Positions 25,788-34,568 of a stretch of 64,000 bases of DNA are shown here, one piece after another. The notes below the pieces were generated by a model. The model was not told where the DNA came from and did not search any database. It saw only the letters and a program-made list of their open reading frames with translations. Made by a program: the position numbers and the translations under genes. Every line of letters begins with the position of its first letter. Within the stretch, counting starts at the first letter, position 1. The stretch comes from Floridanema evergladense (GTDB lineage Bacteria > Cyanobacteriota > Cyanobacteriia > Cyanobacteriales > Aerosakkonemataceae): NCBI RefSeq assembly GCF_041929205.1, contig NZ_JBHFNT010000303.1; one strand, written 5' to 3'.

Positions 25788-26586
25788 GTTTAGTCTTCGA
25801 TTTCTTGAGCAGTTGAGTAATTTTGGTGACTATTGGGGTGAAGTCTTTACAGGCTGGATGTAAAGGACGATAAAGGTGAATTGGTAATCCTAGTGCAGAG
25901 GCATTCTTGAATTCTGATGAGAAACGGATTGGTTGGAAGCAGTGAATGGATAGTTTGGATAGTTGTGGTTCTAGGGAAGCTAAGATGTTGCGGTGAATGG
26001 CGATCGTCTTGTCGTATTGATTAGGTACAAATCCGAGGATCTGCGGTTCTGGTTTGAGTCTCAGGCGACGAGAGTTGTGGTAAAACCATTCTATGAGTTT
26101 GCCCGACCCATCTGCTGATTTTGGTTCTACTTGTATCGGAACTAGTAAATGTGTACAAGCGGAAAGGGCGATTAAAGGTAATGGCCCTAATGTGGCAGGA
26201 CAGTCGAAAATGAGAATGTCTTGAGGTAATGGATAATCTAATAGGCGATCGCCAAGTAAATAAGCACCCCGTTCGTGCAACACTAGTTCGTTAATAGTCT
26301 TTACTAATCCCATTTCTCCTTGTACGGCTACTACGTTTTTTACCTGGTCTTGCCATAAGGGTGTAGTAGGCCAGTTTCCCTGGAAATCGTCTCGCAATAC
26401 AGCGGCAATAGTTTGGTCGGGATGAGGTCGGGGTAATCCTCCCATTAGGGAACAGGAACCTTGTGGGTCTAAGTCAACGAGCGCTACACTGAACCCAGCA
26501 TTGCCTAATAAGTAAGCCAGATGCACGGCTAGGGTAGTTTTCCCACTGCCACCCGCGTTGGAAAGGAGCGCTAGTCTGATTGCCAT
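25780..26586 (-). CDS. parA: ParA-type partition ATPase with altered signature lysine
   Basis: 268 residues. Deviant Walker A at 9-18 reads SNAGGSGKTT; the signature Lys that precedes GG in MinD/ParA ATPases is Ala here (A11), which is unusual because that Lys contacts the partner nucleotide. Other ParA features are intact: 'LVDLDPQGSCS' (Walker A'), FDCPA (Walker B), and a CTHLLVPIQVEP strand. The overlap with ParB and co-direction make a parAB operon. The N-terminus lacks an added HTH, so autorepression may depend on the upstream inverted repeats or on ParB. An alternative is an ATPase of the same fold used for another positioning task. Confidence 0.85.
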   Translation of the reverse strand: MAIRLALLSNAGGSGKTTLAVHLAYLLGNAGFSVALVDLDPQGSCSLMGGLPRPHPDQTIAAVLRDDFQGNWPTTPLWQDQVKNVVAVQGEMGLVKTINELVLHERGAYLLGDRLLDYPLPQDILIFDCPATLGPLPLIALSACTHLLVPIQVEPKSADGSGKLIEWFYHNSRRLRLKPEPQILGFVPNQYDKTIAIHRNILASLEPQLSKLSIHCFQPIRFSSEFKNASALGLPIHLYRPLHPACKDFTPIVTKITQLLKKSKTKHE

Positions 26587-26589
26587 ATA

Positions 26590-26634
26590 CTAACACCACG
26601 ATTAACTTTGTTAGTTTAACATCAGCGTGGAATA
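26590..26634. promoter_or_regulatory. Inverted repeats upstream of parA (operator or parS candidate)
   Basis: Within 50 nt upstream of parA there are nested inverted repeats: CTAAC (26590-26594) with GTTAG, and CCACG (26597-26601) with CGTGG (about 26625-26629). The position between the start of parA and the next gene is where partition operators and parS sites commonly sit. No match to a known parS consensus was recognised. Confidence 0.3.
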
Positions 26635-26667
26635 ATGTTATCCCACAATTAAGTTTTTGACCTTTTT

Positions 26668-27297
26668 TTAACCAGGAGAAACTATTGCTTTTACCTGAGC
26701 GACAGAATTTTGTTGTAATGCACGAACAGCGAGATCCTCACAAGCAGCTACACTTAATTGGGAAATCGCCTGTTTAATTACCGGGATAGCTGGAGGATTA
26801 ACACTCAACTTATCGATTCCCAAACCTAACAAAATTGCTGTAGCGGCAGGCTCGGCAGCTAGTTCACCACATAAACTCACCCAGATTCCCGCCCGATGAG
26901 CAGCTTGAACTGTTTGCTGCACCATGAGTAACACAGCTGGGTGCATCGCATCAGCCAAAGCAGCTACTTGTGGGTGAGTGCGATCGCTAGCCATCACATA
27001 CTGACTCAAATCATTAGTCCCAATACAAAAAAAGTCTACCTCCGCTGCTAAGCGCGAGGCAAGCACCACTGCTGAAGGTACTTCGATCATAATTCCCAAA
27101 GAAATCGTTCCCGCAACCGGAATATTCGGTTGACGCAGTTCCGACTGCACTTCCGAAAGGATTCCTTTGGCAGCTTTAACTTCCTCTAGAGGGGCAATTC
27201 CCATACTACGCCCATTCATGTTCACTCGTCTGCACAAATCTGCTATTTGTGACAAATCATATCCTTGCTCAGATGCGGCACCACAAATTTTCTCTGC
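26668..27297 (-). pseudogene. ptsI: C-terminal fragment of PTS enzyme I (PtsI)
   Basis: About 210 codons in frame. Seen: MGIAPLEEV, 'LGIMIEVPSAV', 'DFFCIGTNDLSQYVMA.DR' and 'WVSLCGELAAEP', which are the PEP-binding and catalytic-Cys motifs of the enzyme I C-terminal TIM barrel. The N-terminal two thirds (the phosphoacceptor His domain and swivel) are missing. The frame continues upstream to about 27297, where it meets the truncated vault protein gene; the C-terminus ends normally in SPG. Internal Met codons at 27255 and downstream would give a protein, but without the phosphohistidine domain it could not work as enzyme I. The gene is therefore a remnant left by a deletion that also cut the upstream gene. 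Confidence 0.85.
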
Positions 27298-28495
27298 CAG
27301 TAGCTAATTGACCTTCAATTCTTGCCGCTTCTGCTTTTGCTCTCGCTGCTGCGGTAGCTTGACCTGTAGTTTCGATCGCAGAGTTTTCCGCTTGCAATTC
27401 TAACAGATTTCTCCGTTCCGCTTCGGCTGCACCTTTATCAACAATTGCCTGTCTTTCTAACCTAGATTTTGCTTCTTGTTCGATCCGTTCGGCATCATGT
27501 CTAGCAGCAGCTTCTTGGGCATCAGTAGTAATTTGAATCGCAATTTGTACCGACTTTTGCAAACTTTTCAAAGTTTCTTCATCTACTGGTTCTACTGATT
27601 GAATATCAACGTTAAAAATTACCAAATTATTGGTTCTAAAACGGAATTCTTCCCGCACTCGACCTTCGGTATCTGTACCAAATACAGCAGTACGAATAAT
27701 CCGAGCAGAATTGCGGTGAAACTCGTCAAATTTTACACTGGCTACTGCACCCCGAACGCGAGATGCGATCGCTTTACAAGCAGTATCTACAAAATCAGGT
27801 ACTTGGAAAAGTTTTGCCGCTGCTTGTTCATCATCTCGATTAACATCAAAATACCAATTATAAGACAAACGTAACTGAAGTCTGGCATGATCTGATGTTT
27901 CAACTGTGAACAAATCAGTCATAAAATCTGGGCCTAATAATAAGGCCAAAGACTTGATTATATGAGGTCTTTTTGGTACGCTACCGGATAAACTCAACAC
28001 CGTAAAAGCTTCATCTGGCCCCAGCATTACTAAGTCTGGGCCAAATACAGTTCTGGCGGTTCTTTCCTTATAATCATGTATTTGCACGGCGGCATTTTGG
28101 GGAACATGAAAAACCACAGCCCTTGTTTTATTTCGTTCGCTTCTTGTCTCAGATTTCGAGGGAATTTCTGATATTTGATTTTGCCGATCGCCACCTTTGT
28201 TAGTATGATGTCGCCCCCTTTCCGAAACCGGATCGTTTTTAATTGCTAATAGTTCTTCCACAATTGGTGGCAATTCTTTTTCCCACAGTTCTTCATAAGG
28301 ACTGAGCATATAAGCTTGCGGGCCACTAACAACTTTCACTTCACCTGTTTGAATATCTCTAATATAAATTCCTTCATTCTTATCCAGAGGAATTGCTTGA
28401 CGTTTTTCAACTACTTCTACTTGCACAGGAGGGATATAATCTCTTGGCCCTGCAATCATCCACATATCCCCTGGTTGACGTTGAATTAATATCGA
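27269..28495 (-). pseudogene. mvp: Major vault protein (MVP) homologue, central and coiled-coil part (truncated)
   Basis: About 400 residues, in frame from roughly 28495, ATG at 28465. Seen against animal MVP as I know it: GPRDYIP followed by VEVVEKRQAIPLD, NEGIYIRDIQTG, LWEKELPP, VPQNAAVQIHDY, FGPDLVMLGP, KRPH, 'LLLGPDFMTDLF', 'SDHARLQLRLSYNW' and 'CKAIASRVRGAVASV', 'NSARIIRTAVFG'. These are the last structural repeats, shoulder and start of the cap helix. The protein stops at 27269 within the cap helix after RIEGQLATG, reading into the PtsI remnant out of frame. Animal MVP is about 890 residues; about 200 C-terminal and about 250 internal residues are missing. I infer a decayed vault gene, so assembly of a shell is unlikely. 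Confidence 0.85.
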
Positions 28496-28707
28496 GGTGG
28501 TACAATAATCATCGGTTCCGGTTTTAATATTAACCGTTCGTGATCGCGCAAAGTAATAGTTTGTGGGCCAACTTCCAGTCTAGTCACCCCTGTATTGTTA
28601 TCTAAAACGTGAATAAATTGCTGAGGTTTTAAGCGAATTATGCCGCTAGCAATTCCTGGTAATTCGGATTTATTTTCTGTAGTGCGATCGCTTATATTCA
28701 TAGCCAT
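28486..28707 (-). pseudogene. mvp: Major vault protein homologue, N-terminal repeat fragment
   Basis: 73 codons from ATG 28707 (a TTG at 28725 is also in frame). The sequence IIRLKPQQFIHVLD, then RLEVGPQTITLRDHERL and MIIVPPRY, matches the start of MVP repeat 1 (IPPYHYIHVLD, RVEVGPKT, MVTVPPRHY in the animal protein). A stop follows PPRY immediately, and the next few bases resume in another frame with RQPGDMWMIAGP, which in the animal protein lies about 250 residues later. So this is one gene with an internal deletion and a frameshift at about 28486-28495. The region upstream (to 29136) holds no other fragment. Confidence 0.8.
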
Positions 28708-28725
28708 CTTTTCCAAGTAATTCAA

Positions 28726-29136
28726 TACTTTTACCTGGGATAAACGCGATTATTTCCTCTGGCAGCTTTCTCTTTCTAAAAAAGCGAAAATAACGTTATC
28801 CTTGCTAATCCTGCTCAATTCTAACCGCCAGATTTCAGCAATAGCTAACTTGTAATACAACTACAATTTTCTATGAAATTCTTAACGGTCTAAATCTACC
28901 AAAACTACCGCATAATTTTTTCTAACTTTTAGTTATTTCATCAATCCCTAATCTTTTTAATTGGCTGGGCTTTTCCATCAATAAATCTGCTTATCTAATA
29001 TGGTTTCGATTTCTGCTGGACTCATTCTATTTCTTCTTTCGGCATTGACTACATTTTGCTAACTATTCGTCAAGATTTTGAGCAAATTTTGCAGCTAATA
29101 AATTAGGAGATGAAGCTTAATTGATGAATTCAGAGA
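28726..29136. other. Non-coding gap, nothing recognised
   Basis: About 410 bases of AT-rich sequence between the vault fragment and the primase-helicase, both on the minus strand. I see no open frame of note, no clear hairpin terminator and no repeat shared with the rest of the window. It may hold the original promoter of the vault gene. Confidence 0.5.
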
Positions 29137-32100
29137 TTAAGATTGCAAATCAAACAGATTGCCCTGTCCACAGTTACCATTGATAATCTCTAAGAGTGCA
29201 GTACGTTCGGTTTCATTAAAATGCCATCGCCATACCCAAAAAGCGCGAATTTGCCCGTACTGATTAGCGATCGCTTCCCAATCCGCCTGACACTGTATTA
29301 CTGCCAAAAGTTTCGCTATTTGACGTGGTTCCTTTGTTTGATTGTACCCCCTAGTACCTGGATACTCGGCTGGCAATTGGATTAACGTATCATCTGAAAG
29401 TTTCAGAGTGATAGCACGAGGCGTATTGTCCTCTAACACCAAACCAGATTCCCCAGAGGCAGGTGAAACTGGTGAGACTGGTGAAACCAGATGAAACTGA
29501 GGTAAAACTGAAGCGGTTTCAAGTTCAAACCCTTGATTAGTAAGAGTTTCAGTCGGTGAAACCATTGAAACCAAATCTTGAGAACTAGAGACTAAATCTG
29601 TTTTTTGAGTTTCTTGGTTTCCTTCACAGTTATGAGAGGCTGAAACAGTTGGTATTAGGTGATTAGAGCCGGAAACTGAATTTAGTTTCTCATCAGTTTC
29701 ACTATCAACGACAACTTCAGCGTCAGGAGGCATATCGTCACCACCTGGATGATTTGGGCGATCGCCAGGGCCATTGTCGGGAGGATTGTCAGGTGGATCT
29801 GTGTCATCGGAGTCAATACCAAACAACTCAATGGGAATTAACCACGCCTTTTTCATTTTCTTTTGCGGTGGGTTAGGTTTAAGCAACCTCCCTTCAGAAT
29901 CGTACCCTGCTGTTAACAAAGCTCGCTTATAGGCTAAAACTTCATCTCGCGAAGCATCAAAACGGACAGAGCGATCGACTATGCCACCTATCTTCAATAA
30001 AGTAGCTTTGAGGGATTTTTGATTGTAAGTGGCAGGTTTAAAAGCTTTTTGGACTTCACTCCAAACACTCGCCGGATGAATAGCTACCCACTGTACACCG
30101 TCGTCATCAGTCAATAAACGCTTATCCCAACTACCAACTTCGTCTTTCCCTTCCAACGCCTGAATGCAGCGAACAAAATCAGTTAATGGGTTGCCATTAT
30201 TCTCCTCATCATTCTCGATCGGTGTTAAGTTATCCAAAGCCCAAATGCGAGGTTGTTCGTTTCCTCCTACCAGTTCAATTACCTTTTCGGCATAATAGAC
30301 AACCAGTGCCAAATTCCAAGCAATACGTTCGTGTGCTAAAGGTAATCGGGCTAAAAATTCACTGCAAATAGCATTAATTTCCTGGGGATGATAGCCAATC
30401 CCAATTAATGTGGAAAAAGAACCGGAAGCTAATTTCATCGCCTCCTTCAGCTGAGGAATCGCTACAGTGTCACCACCTGGGTAAAAAGGAACTCTGGCAA
30501 ACCGAGTGAAAGCCGCATCGTGTTCGCCGCCTAGTATATGGTTACTGGTAAAGCCTAAAGGACTGCGTGGTGTTTGCCGATTTCCCCTGACTACACGCGG
30601 TTTGGCGTTGTACATCGCCTTGCAAAATTCGTCCAACTCTCTAGTACTGTCCCCGTTGCGTGGAGGATCGTCCCAGATTACGGGTAAACTACCTGTTTTA
30701 CTCAGGTGTTCGTAGACAGCAGAGATGGTAACTTTGCTAATCATTCCCAAAGATGCCCAGTTGGTGCCAACTAGAGAAAGTGCTGCTTCTAAGGCAACGG
30801 TTTTTCCCGTACCAATAGCACCGTAGGCATTAAGAATCGGGAATCGTCCTTCTTTATCTAAGATTGTTTGAAAATGAAGCCCAGCAATTACCCAACCACA
30901 ACAAAGTAAAAATTGATTGATATTATCTGCACCAAAAACTATTCTGGCAGCTGCAATTAAACGTTTTAAACCTTCAATTCCCGTATCTTCTGCCACTATT
31001 GGACAGGGAATAAAGTCCTCTTTTCCTAATGCTGGGTCAAATACGGTAGAACTATCGCTTTCAGTTGTTGGTTGACCATCTGATGTGAACTGAGCATTAT
31101 TTAATACCCATAAGCCGTTTGATTGTTGTCCGTAGCGATCGATCGACCGAAAAATTTGCCCCTCACGATGACGGCGATACACTGCTTGTTTGGCAGCAAT
31201 TAAAGCATTAAGTTCCCATTTAGTTAAACTAACCACCACCACAAATCCTAAAGCTTTGGAAAGGGCAGTGGTGAATTTATCGGGTGATGTCAAGTCAGTC
31301 GCTTTGATCAGTACTCGATACTGTGTTTGTTCCCATTCTGGTTTCAGTTGCAGTATGAAACCGCCCCCTTCTTCCGAGGTGAGTTCCCGTTCAATGGCGA
31401 AATCAAAATTACAGCGAGGTTGCCAAGTAATCTCGCCATCCTTGTTTGTTTTCCAGTAACCGATGGTTCCCAAGTAGCTTTGCGGTTCGTTCCAATCAAC
31501 AGTTTCTGCTTGTTCAAACTGCTTTTCCCAAAGGTTGATAGAGGTACATTTACCAATTACTTCATGGATAAAGTTATTAGCACCGTGATTTTGGATGTAA
31601 TCATCGGCTCCTTTATCACCGTTGGGATAGCTCTCATCACATTGCCACAAACCAGTTGCGTTGTACAAGGGGACTTGAAAGGCTTTTAGCTGGTGCGCGA
31701 GTTTGCGCTGTGCCCAGCGAACACCAGGTTTGGTAGCAGCATCGGCATCAAAGCAGAAGATGAAACCGAAACCTGCTTTAGCGAAGTTCTCTAGTCCGGG
31801 TACCAAGTAGCGTTTCTTTTGTGGGTCTTCCTTGCTACTGGTTAATCCCATCTCGACACCGAGTAAGACAATCGTAGCAATGCCAGCAGCATTAATTGCC
31901 ATCCCGGTGAACACGCCTTCTGTAATCACTAAACAGGGATGACCGTCTATTTTATAAGCTTTTTGTTTGAGTGCTTCTAGGTCATTCCAGAACCGGGGGT
32001 CATCTGGGTGATGTAGGAGAATCGCATCGTAGTCACCCAATGGTGAACGATACTTGGGGGCTTTCTTTGTTTTATCGTCTCGCCAGGGTTTATCGGGTAA

Positions 32101-32304
32101 AAATTGAATCTGAATCCCGATTCCTTCAAGTAGTATGCCATCTGATTTGGCGGTGTAACCCAGTCGGTATGAGGCTTCTTGAGCAGAAACGGAACGACAG
32201 TTGGCTAGTGCCCAATTTAGCGGTAGTCCCCGTCGATAGATTTCCTGGATATGACGGGGATTAAGGGTTTCACAAGTGCTTTTGTTCTCAGATTCCATGT
32301 TCAC
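29137..32304 (-). CDS. Plasmid primase-helicase (DUF3854 + DUF927-type)
   Basis: 1055 residues. Seen: an N-terminal TOPRIM-like/DUF3854 region with 'CLVITEGVFTGMAINAAGI', 'FGFIFCFDADAATKPG', where the E and D-x-D are the metal-binding residues; a middle part resembling DUF927 with 'VYRRHREGQIFRSI', Walker A AIGTGKTVAL and Walker B VIWDDPPRN; then an SF3-like C-terminal helicase portion and a low-complexity Ser/Pro/Glu tail before a final helix. This architecture is common for replication proteins of cyanobacterial plasmids and primes and unwinds the replicon. The start is ATG 32304. The upstream 1 kb is repeat-rich and is the best candidate for the origin. No RepA-type initiator is recognised. 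Confidence 0.8.
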   Translation of the reverse strand: MNMESENKSTCETLNPRHIQEIYRRGLPLNWALANCRSVSAQEASYRLGYTAKSDGILLEGIGIQIQFLPDKPWRDDKTKKAPKYRSPLGDYDAILLHHPDDPRFWNDLEALKQKAYKIDGHPCLVITEGVFTGMAINAAGIATIVLLGVEMGLTSSKEDPQKKRYLVPGLENFAKAGFGFIFCFDADAATKPGVRWAQRKLAHQLKAFQVPLYNATGLWQCDESYPNGDKGADDYIQNHGANNFIHEVIGKCTSINLWEKQFEQAETVDWNEPQSYLGTIGYWKTNKDGEITWQPRCNFDFAIERELTSEEGGGFILQLKPEWEQTQYRVLIKATDLTSPDKFTTALSKALGFVVVVSLTKWELNALIAAKQAVYRRHREGQIFRSIDRYGQQSNGLWVLNNAQFTSDGQPTTESDSSTVFDPALGKEDFIPCPIVAEDTGIEGLKRLIAAARIVFGADNINQFLLCCGWVIAGLHFQTILDKEGRFPILNAYGAIGTGKTVALEAALSLVGTNWASLGMISKVTISAVYEHLSKTGSLPVIWDDPPRNGDSTRELDEFCKAMYNAKPRVVRGNRQTPRSPLGFTSNHILGGEHDAAFTRFARVPFYPGGDTVAIPQLKEAMKLASGSFSTLIGIGYHPQEINAICSEFLARLPLAHERIAWNLALVVYYAEKVIELVGGNEQPRIWALDNLTPIENDEENNGNPLTDFVRCIQALEGKDEVGSWDKRLLTDDDGVQWVAIHPASVWSEVQKAFKPATYNQKSLKATLLKIGGIVDRSVRFDASRDEVLAYKRALLTAGYDSEGRLLKPNPPQKKMKKAWLIPIELFGIDSDDTDPPDNPPDNGPGDRPNHPGGDDMPPDAEVVVDSETDEKLNSVSGSNHLIPTVSASHNCEGNQETQKTDLVSSSQDLVSMVSPTETLTNQGFELETASVLPQFHLVSPVSPVSPASGESGLVLEDNTPRAITLKLSDDTLIQLPAEYPGTRGYNQTKEPRQIAKLLAVIQCQADWEAIANQYGQIRAFWVWRWHFNETERTALLEIINGNCGQGNLFDLQS

Positions 32305-32411
32305 ACCTTATAAGCTTGTTGGTGCTGGTGGTAATCCAGAACTGATTTTGGAGAGATGAGTAATCTAGGTACTCAATAAACAGTGAGGTCTTATGTGGCA
32401 TAGTCTTTAAT

Positions 32412-32433
32412 TTTGTGCGCCATGGCGCACAAA
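32412..32433. repeat. 22-bp palindrome containing the TGTGCGCCATGGCGCACA core, copy 2
   Basis: TTTGTGCGCCATGGCGCACAAA is perfectly self-complementary over 22 bases. The 18-bp core is identical to the copies at 183 and 36972. It lies 108 nt before the primase-helicase start on the minus strand, in the region that looks like an origin, so a replication or regulatory role is possible. Confidence 0.65.
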
Positions 32434-32478
32434 TTCAAGGATGCAGAATTTTTTAGCTCTTTTAGATTAGCAGCCCCC

Positions 32479-32539
32479 TGTTCACAGACATTTGACAGTC
32501 CTTGGATCATAATGATCATAATGATCAGATTTGTGAACA
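32479..32539. repeat. Inverted repeat flanking a tandem 9-bp repeat
   Basis: TGTTCACA (32479-32486) and TGTGAACA (32532-32539) are 8-bp inverted arms. Between them, ATCATAATG occurs twice in tandem at 32506-32514 and 32515-32523, followed by a partial third unit. The AT-rich centre with binding-site-like arms resembles an initiator or operator site. Confidence 0.5.
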
Positions 32540-32590
32540 AAAATGGAACCCTTACTGAATAAAGGTTTAAGACGACGAAAAAATATTTTT

Positions 32591-32634
32591 GGGTAAGCCG
32601 AGGGGTATTTCTGGGTAAGCCGAGGGGTATTTTT
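32591..32634 (+). repeat. Two 22-bp direct repeats (iteron-like)
   Basis: Units 32591-32612 and 32613-32634 share GGGTAAGCCGAGGGGTATTT and differ only in the last two bases. Related GGGGTATT motifs occur near 32689 and 33085. Adjacent tandem units with a common 22-bp period next to the primase-helicase gene resemble origin iterons, but only two full copies are present. Confidence 0.5.
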
Positions 32635-33327
32635 CTGTGTACAGGCTGAATATTAGTATTGGCAAGGGTTTGGGACTTTTGGTTAACTCAAGGGGTATTA
32701 TTGTTCACTAACTCTTAATGAAGCTAAAATGCAAGTGGATAAGGCTTTTCAGATGTTCTAGTTCAGATTGAGTTTCCTGTTCACAAGGAGTCATTAGATA
32801 CGCCTCATTCAGTGCAAAGAGTACCTGATTCATACAAGTCTCATCTCATTGCTCGCTATGTTTATCCAACTAACGCAGTACTGCCTAAGTTCAGTCTCGC
32901 AAAACAGTCTTGAGGAACTGAAGCAGCGAAGCTCACTACTTCAGTTCACCCGCGACAGATTGCCAATCTGGAACTGATTTTAACTGCTTCAGGTCAGGTT
33001 CAGTCCTTTCGATATAAGCAAGTAAGATTGTCGGAAGCTGGATGCGATGAAAGTTGCACATCCAGATTTAACAGAGAGGGGCGAGGGGTATTGACTGCTC
33101 CTCAATTCCTGTCTCAAATTACTTAAACTTGCTCATTCATTCAGCTAGAACCAGCAAATGAGCAAGTTTAACCTAAACACGAAACTAAGAAAGCGGTAAA
33201 AACAAATGATTAATTCATTAGCTTTTTAAATAGCTCAATAACTGAATTAAATTATTATTTAAAGTTTTTAAAGGTCGGGATTAAATATGTTAGAATTAAC
33301 CAATATACATATTAAGTAATTGCTTAA

Positions 33328-34548
33328 ATGCTGAAAAGTTTTAAGACAAAGCTAAACCTAAATAACCAGCAAAGAACATTAGCTTCTCAACACGCAGGGG
33401 TTTCTCGTCACGCTTGGAATTGGGGTTTAAATGTTTGTCTTACAGCAAAAGATGCTCAGGAAAAGCGACCAAGTGCTATTGACTTACATAAGCGATTAGT
33501 AGCAGAAGTTAAATCAGTTAATCCTTGGTATTATCAAGTTTCCAAATGCGCTCCTCAACAAGCGTTAAGATATTTAGATGAAGCATTTAAACGTTGTTTT
33601 AAAGTTCCGGGGACTCGTCAACCTAAGTTTAAAAAGAAAAATATTAAAGACAGTTTCTATCTAGAAGGAAATATTAAGATTTCTGGCAATCAGATCAAAA
33701 TCCCTAAGTTTGGCTGGGTTAAATGTTATGAAATCCTCCCAACAGTTCAACCTAAAAATGTCACCATTTCCAAAAAAGCAAATGATTGGTATATCAGCTT
33801 TAGATACGAGTTAGAGCCATCGCCAATTCGCCATACTAGAAAGCGGATCGGAGTTGACGTAGGAATTAATGCTCTGGCTACTTGTTCGGATGGTACAGTT
33901 TTTCCTAACCGGAAAGCTTATCGAAAGGCTAAAAGAAAGTTAGCTCATCTGCAACGGTCTTTCTGTCGTAAGCAACTCGGTTCAAAAAACCGCGCCAAAG
34001 CAAATCTAAAGGTAGCTAGATTGCATAGAAAAGTTGCTAACATCAGACAAGACGCATTGCACAAACTAACAACTTGGCTAGCTAAAAACCACAGCGAAAT
34101 TGTGATAGAGAATTTAAACGTCTCTGGAATGCTAAGAAATCATAGATTGGCTAGTGCTCTTGCTGATTGTGGATTCTATGAATTTAAAAGGCAACTTGAA
34201 TATAAAGCTAGTTGGTATGGTTCAACAGTAATTAGAGTTGACAGGTTTTACCCAAGCTCGCAACTTTGTAGTTGTTGTCATCATCGTCAAAAAATGCCAC
34301 TCTCAAAAAGAATTTTTAAGTGTGGCAATTGTGGGATGGAGTTAGATAGAGATTTGAATGCCAGTATTAATTTAGAAAATTGGCACGCCATTATTGAATT
34401 TCCAACAACCGTTAGCTCAACGGGGATTGCTTGTGGAGAGTTAAGTAAACTTAATGGTTCAACTGTTAAGGATTCGATGAAGCAAGAAGAAAACGTTAAA
34501 TTTACTTGGTTTGCAGCTTCGTTCTGTGACCAAAGTAAGTTTGAGTAA
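33328..34548 (+). CDS. tnpB: TnpB (IS200/IS605-type OrfB), nuclease of a TnpB-only element
   Basis: 406 residues. Seen: the RuvC-like triad with GVDVGINA (D), IVIENLNV (E) and LDRDLNAS (D), and a zinc ribbon with CSCC and CGNCG, so the catalytic core looks intact. Known: TnpB is an RNA-guided nuclease using an RNA from the element's right end, overlapping the gene's 3' portion. No TnpA is nearby, as in IS1341-type elements. The start ATG 33328 follows an AT-rich leader; the last 50 residues run into the right-end region. Its insertion sits at the edge of the origin candidate, away from the primase gene. Confidence 0.9.
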   Translation: MLKSFKTKLNLNNQQRTLASQHAGVSRHAWNWGLNVCLTAKDAQEKRPSAIDLHKRLVAEVKSVNPWYYQVSKCAPQQALRYLDEAFKRCFKVPGTRQPKFKKKNIKDSFYLEGNIKISGNQIKIPKFGWVKCYEILPTVQPKNVTISKKANDWYISFRYELEPSPIRHTRKRIGVDVGINALATCSDGTVFPNRKAYRKAKRKLAHLQRSFCRKQLGSKNRAKANLKVARLHRKVANIRQDALHKLTTWLAKNHSEIVIENLNVSGMLRNHRLASALADCGFYEFKRQLEYKASWYGSTVIRVDRFYPSSQLCSCCHHRQKMPLSKRIFKCGNCGMELDRDLNASINLENWHAIIEFPTTVSSTGIACGELSKLNGSTVKDSMKQEENVKFTWFAASFCDQSKFE

Positions 34549-34568
34549 GTTTTTCGGAGCGGACAACC

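Larger units (their letters stand above)
32305..33327. other. Repeat-rich non-coding region, candidate replication origin
   Basis: A 1-kb gap between the primase-helicase and a TnpB gene. It holds the 22-bp palindrome at 32412, an inverted repeat flanking a tandem repeat (32479-32539), two 22-bp direct repeats (32591-32634), and further copies of the short motif GAGGGGTATT (a variant near 32689 and another near 33083). TGTTCAC also recurs near 32480, 32703 and 32778. Such a mix of iterons, palindromes and AT-rich stretches beside a replication gene is typical of plasmid origins. I see no clear DnaA boxes. Confidence 0.5.

Noticed and set aside
29460..29600. Short GGTGAAAC-type repeats resembling a small repeat array
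   Set aside because: They encode a low-complexity SPVSPVSP tail of the primase-helicase; not a CRISPR.
31327..31689. Plus-strand frame of 120 codons opposite the primase-helicase
   Set aside because: Antisense shadow of a coding gene with clear motifs.
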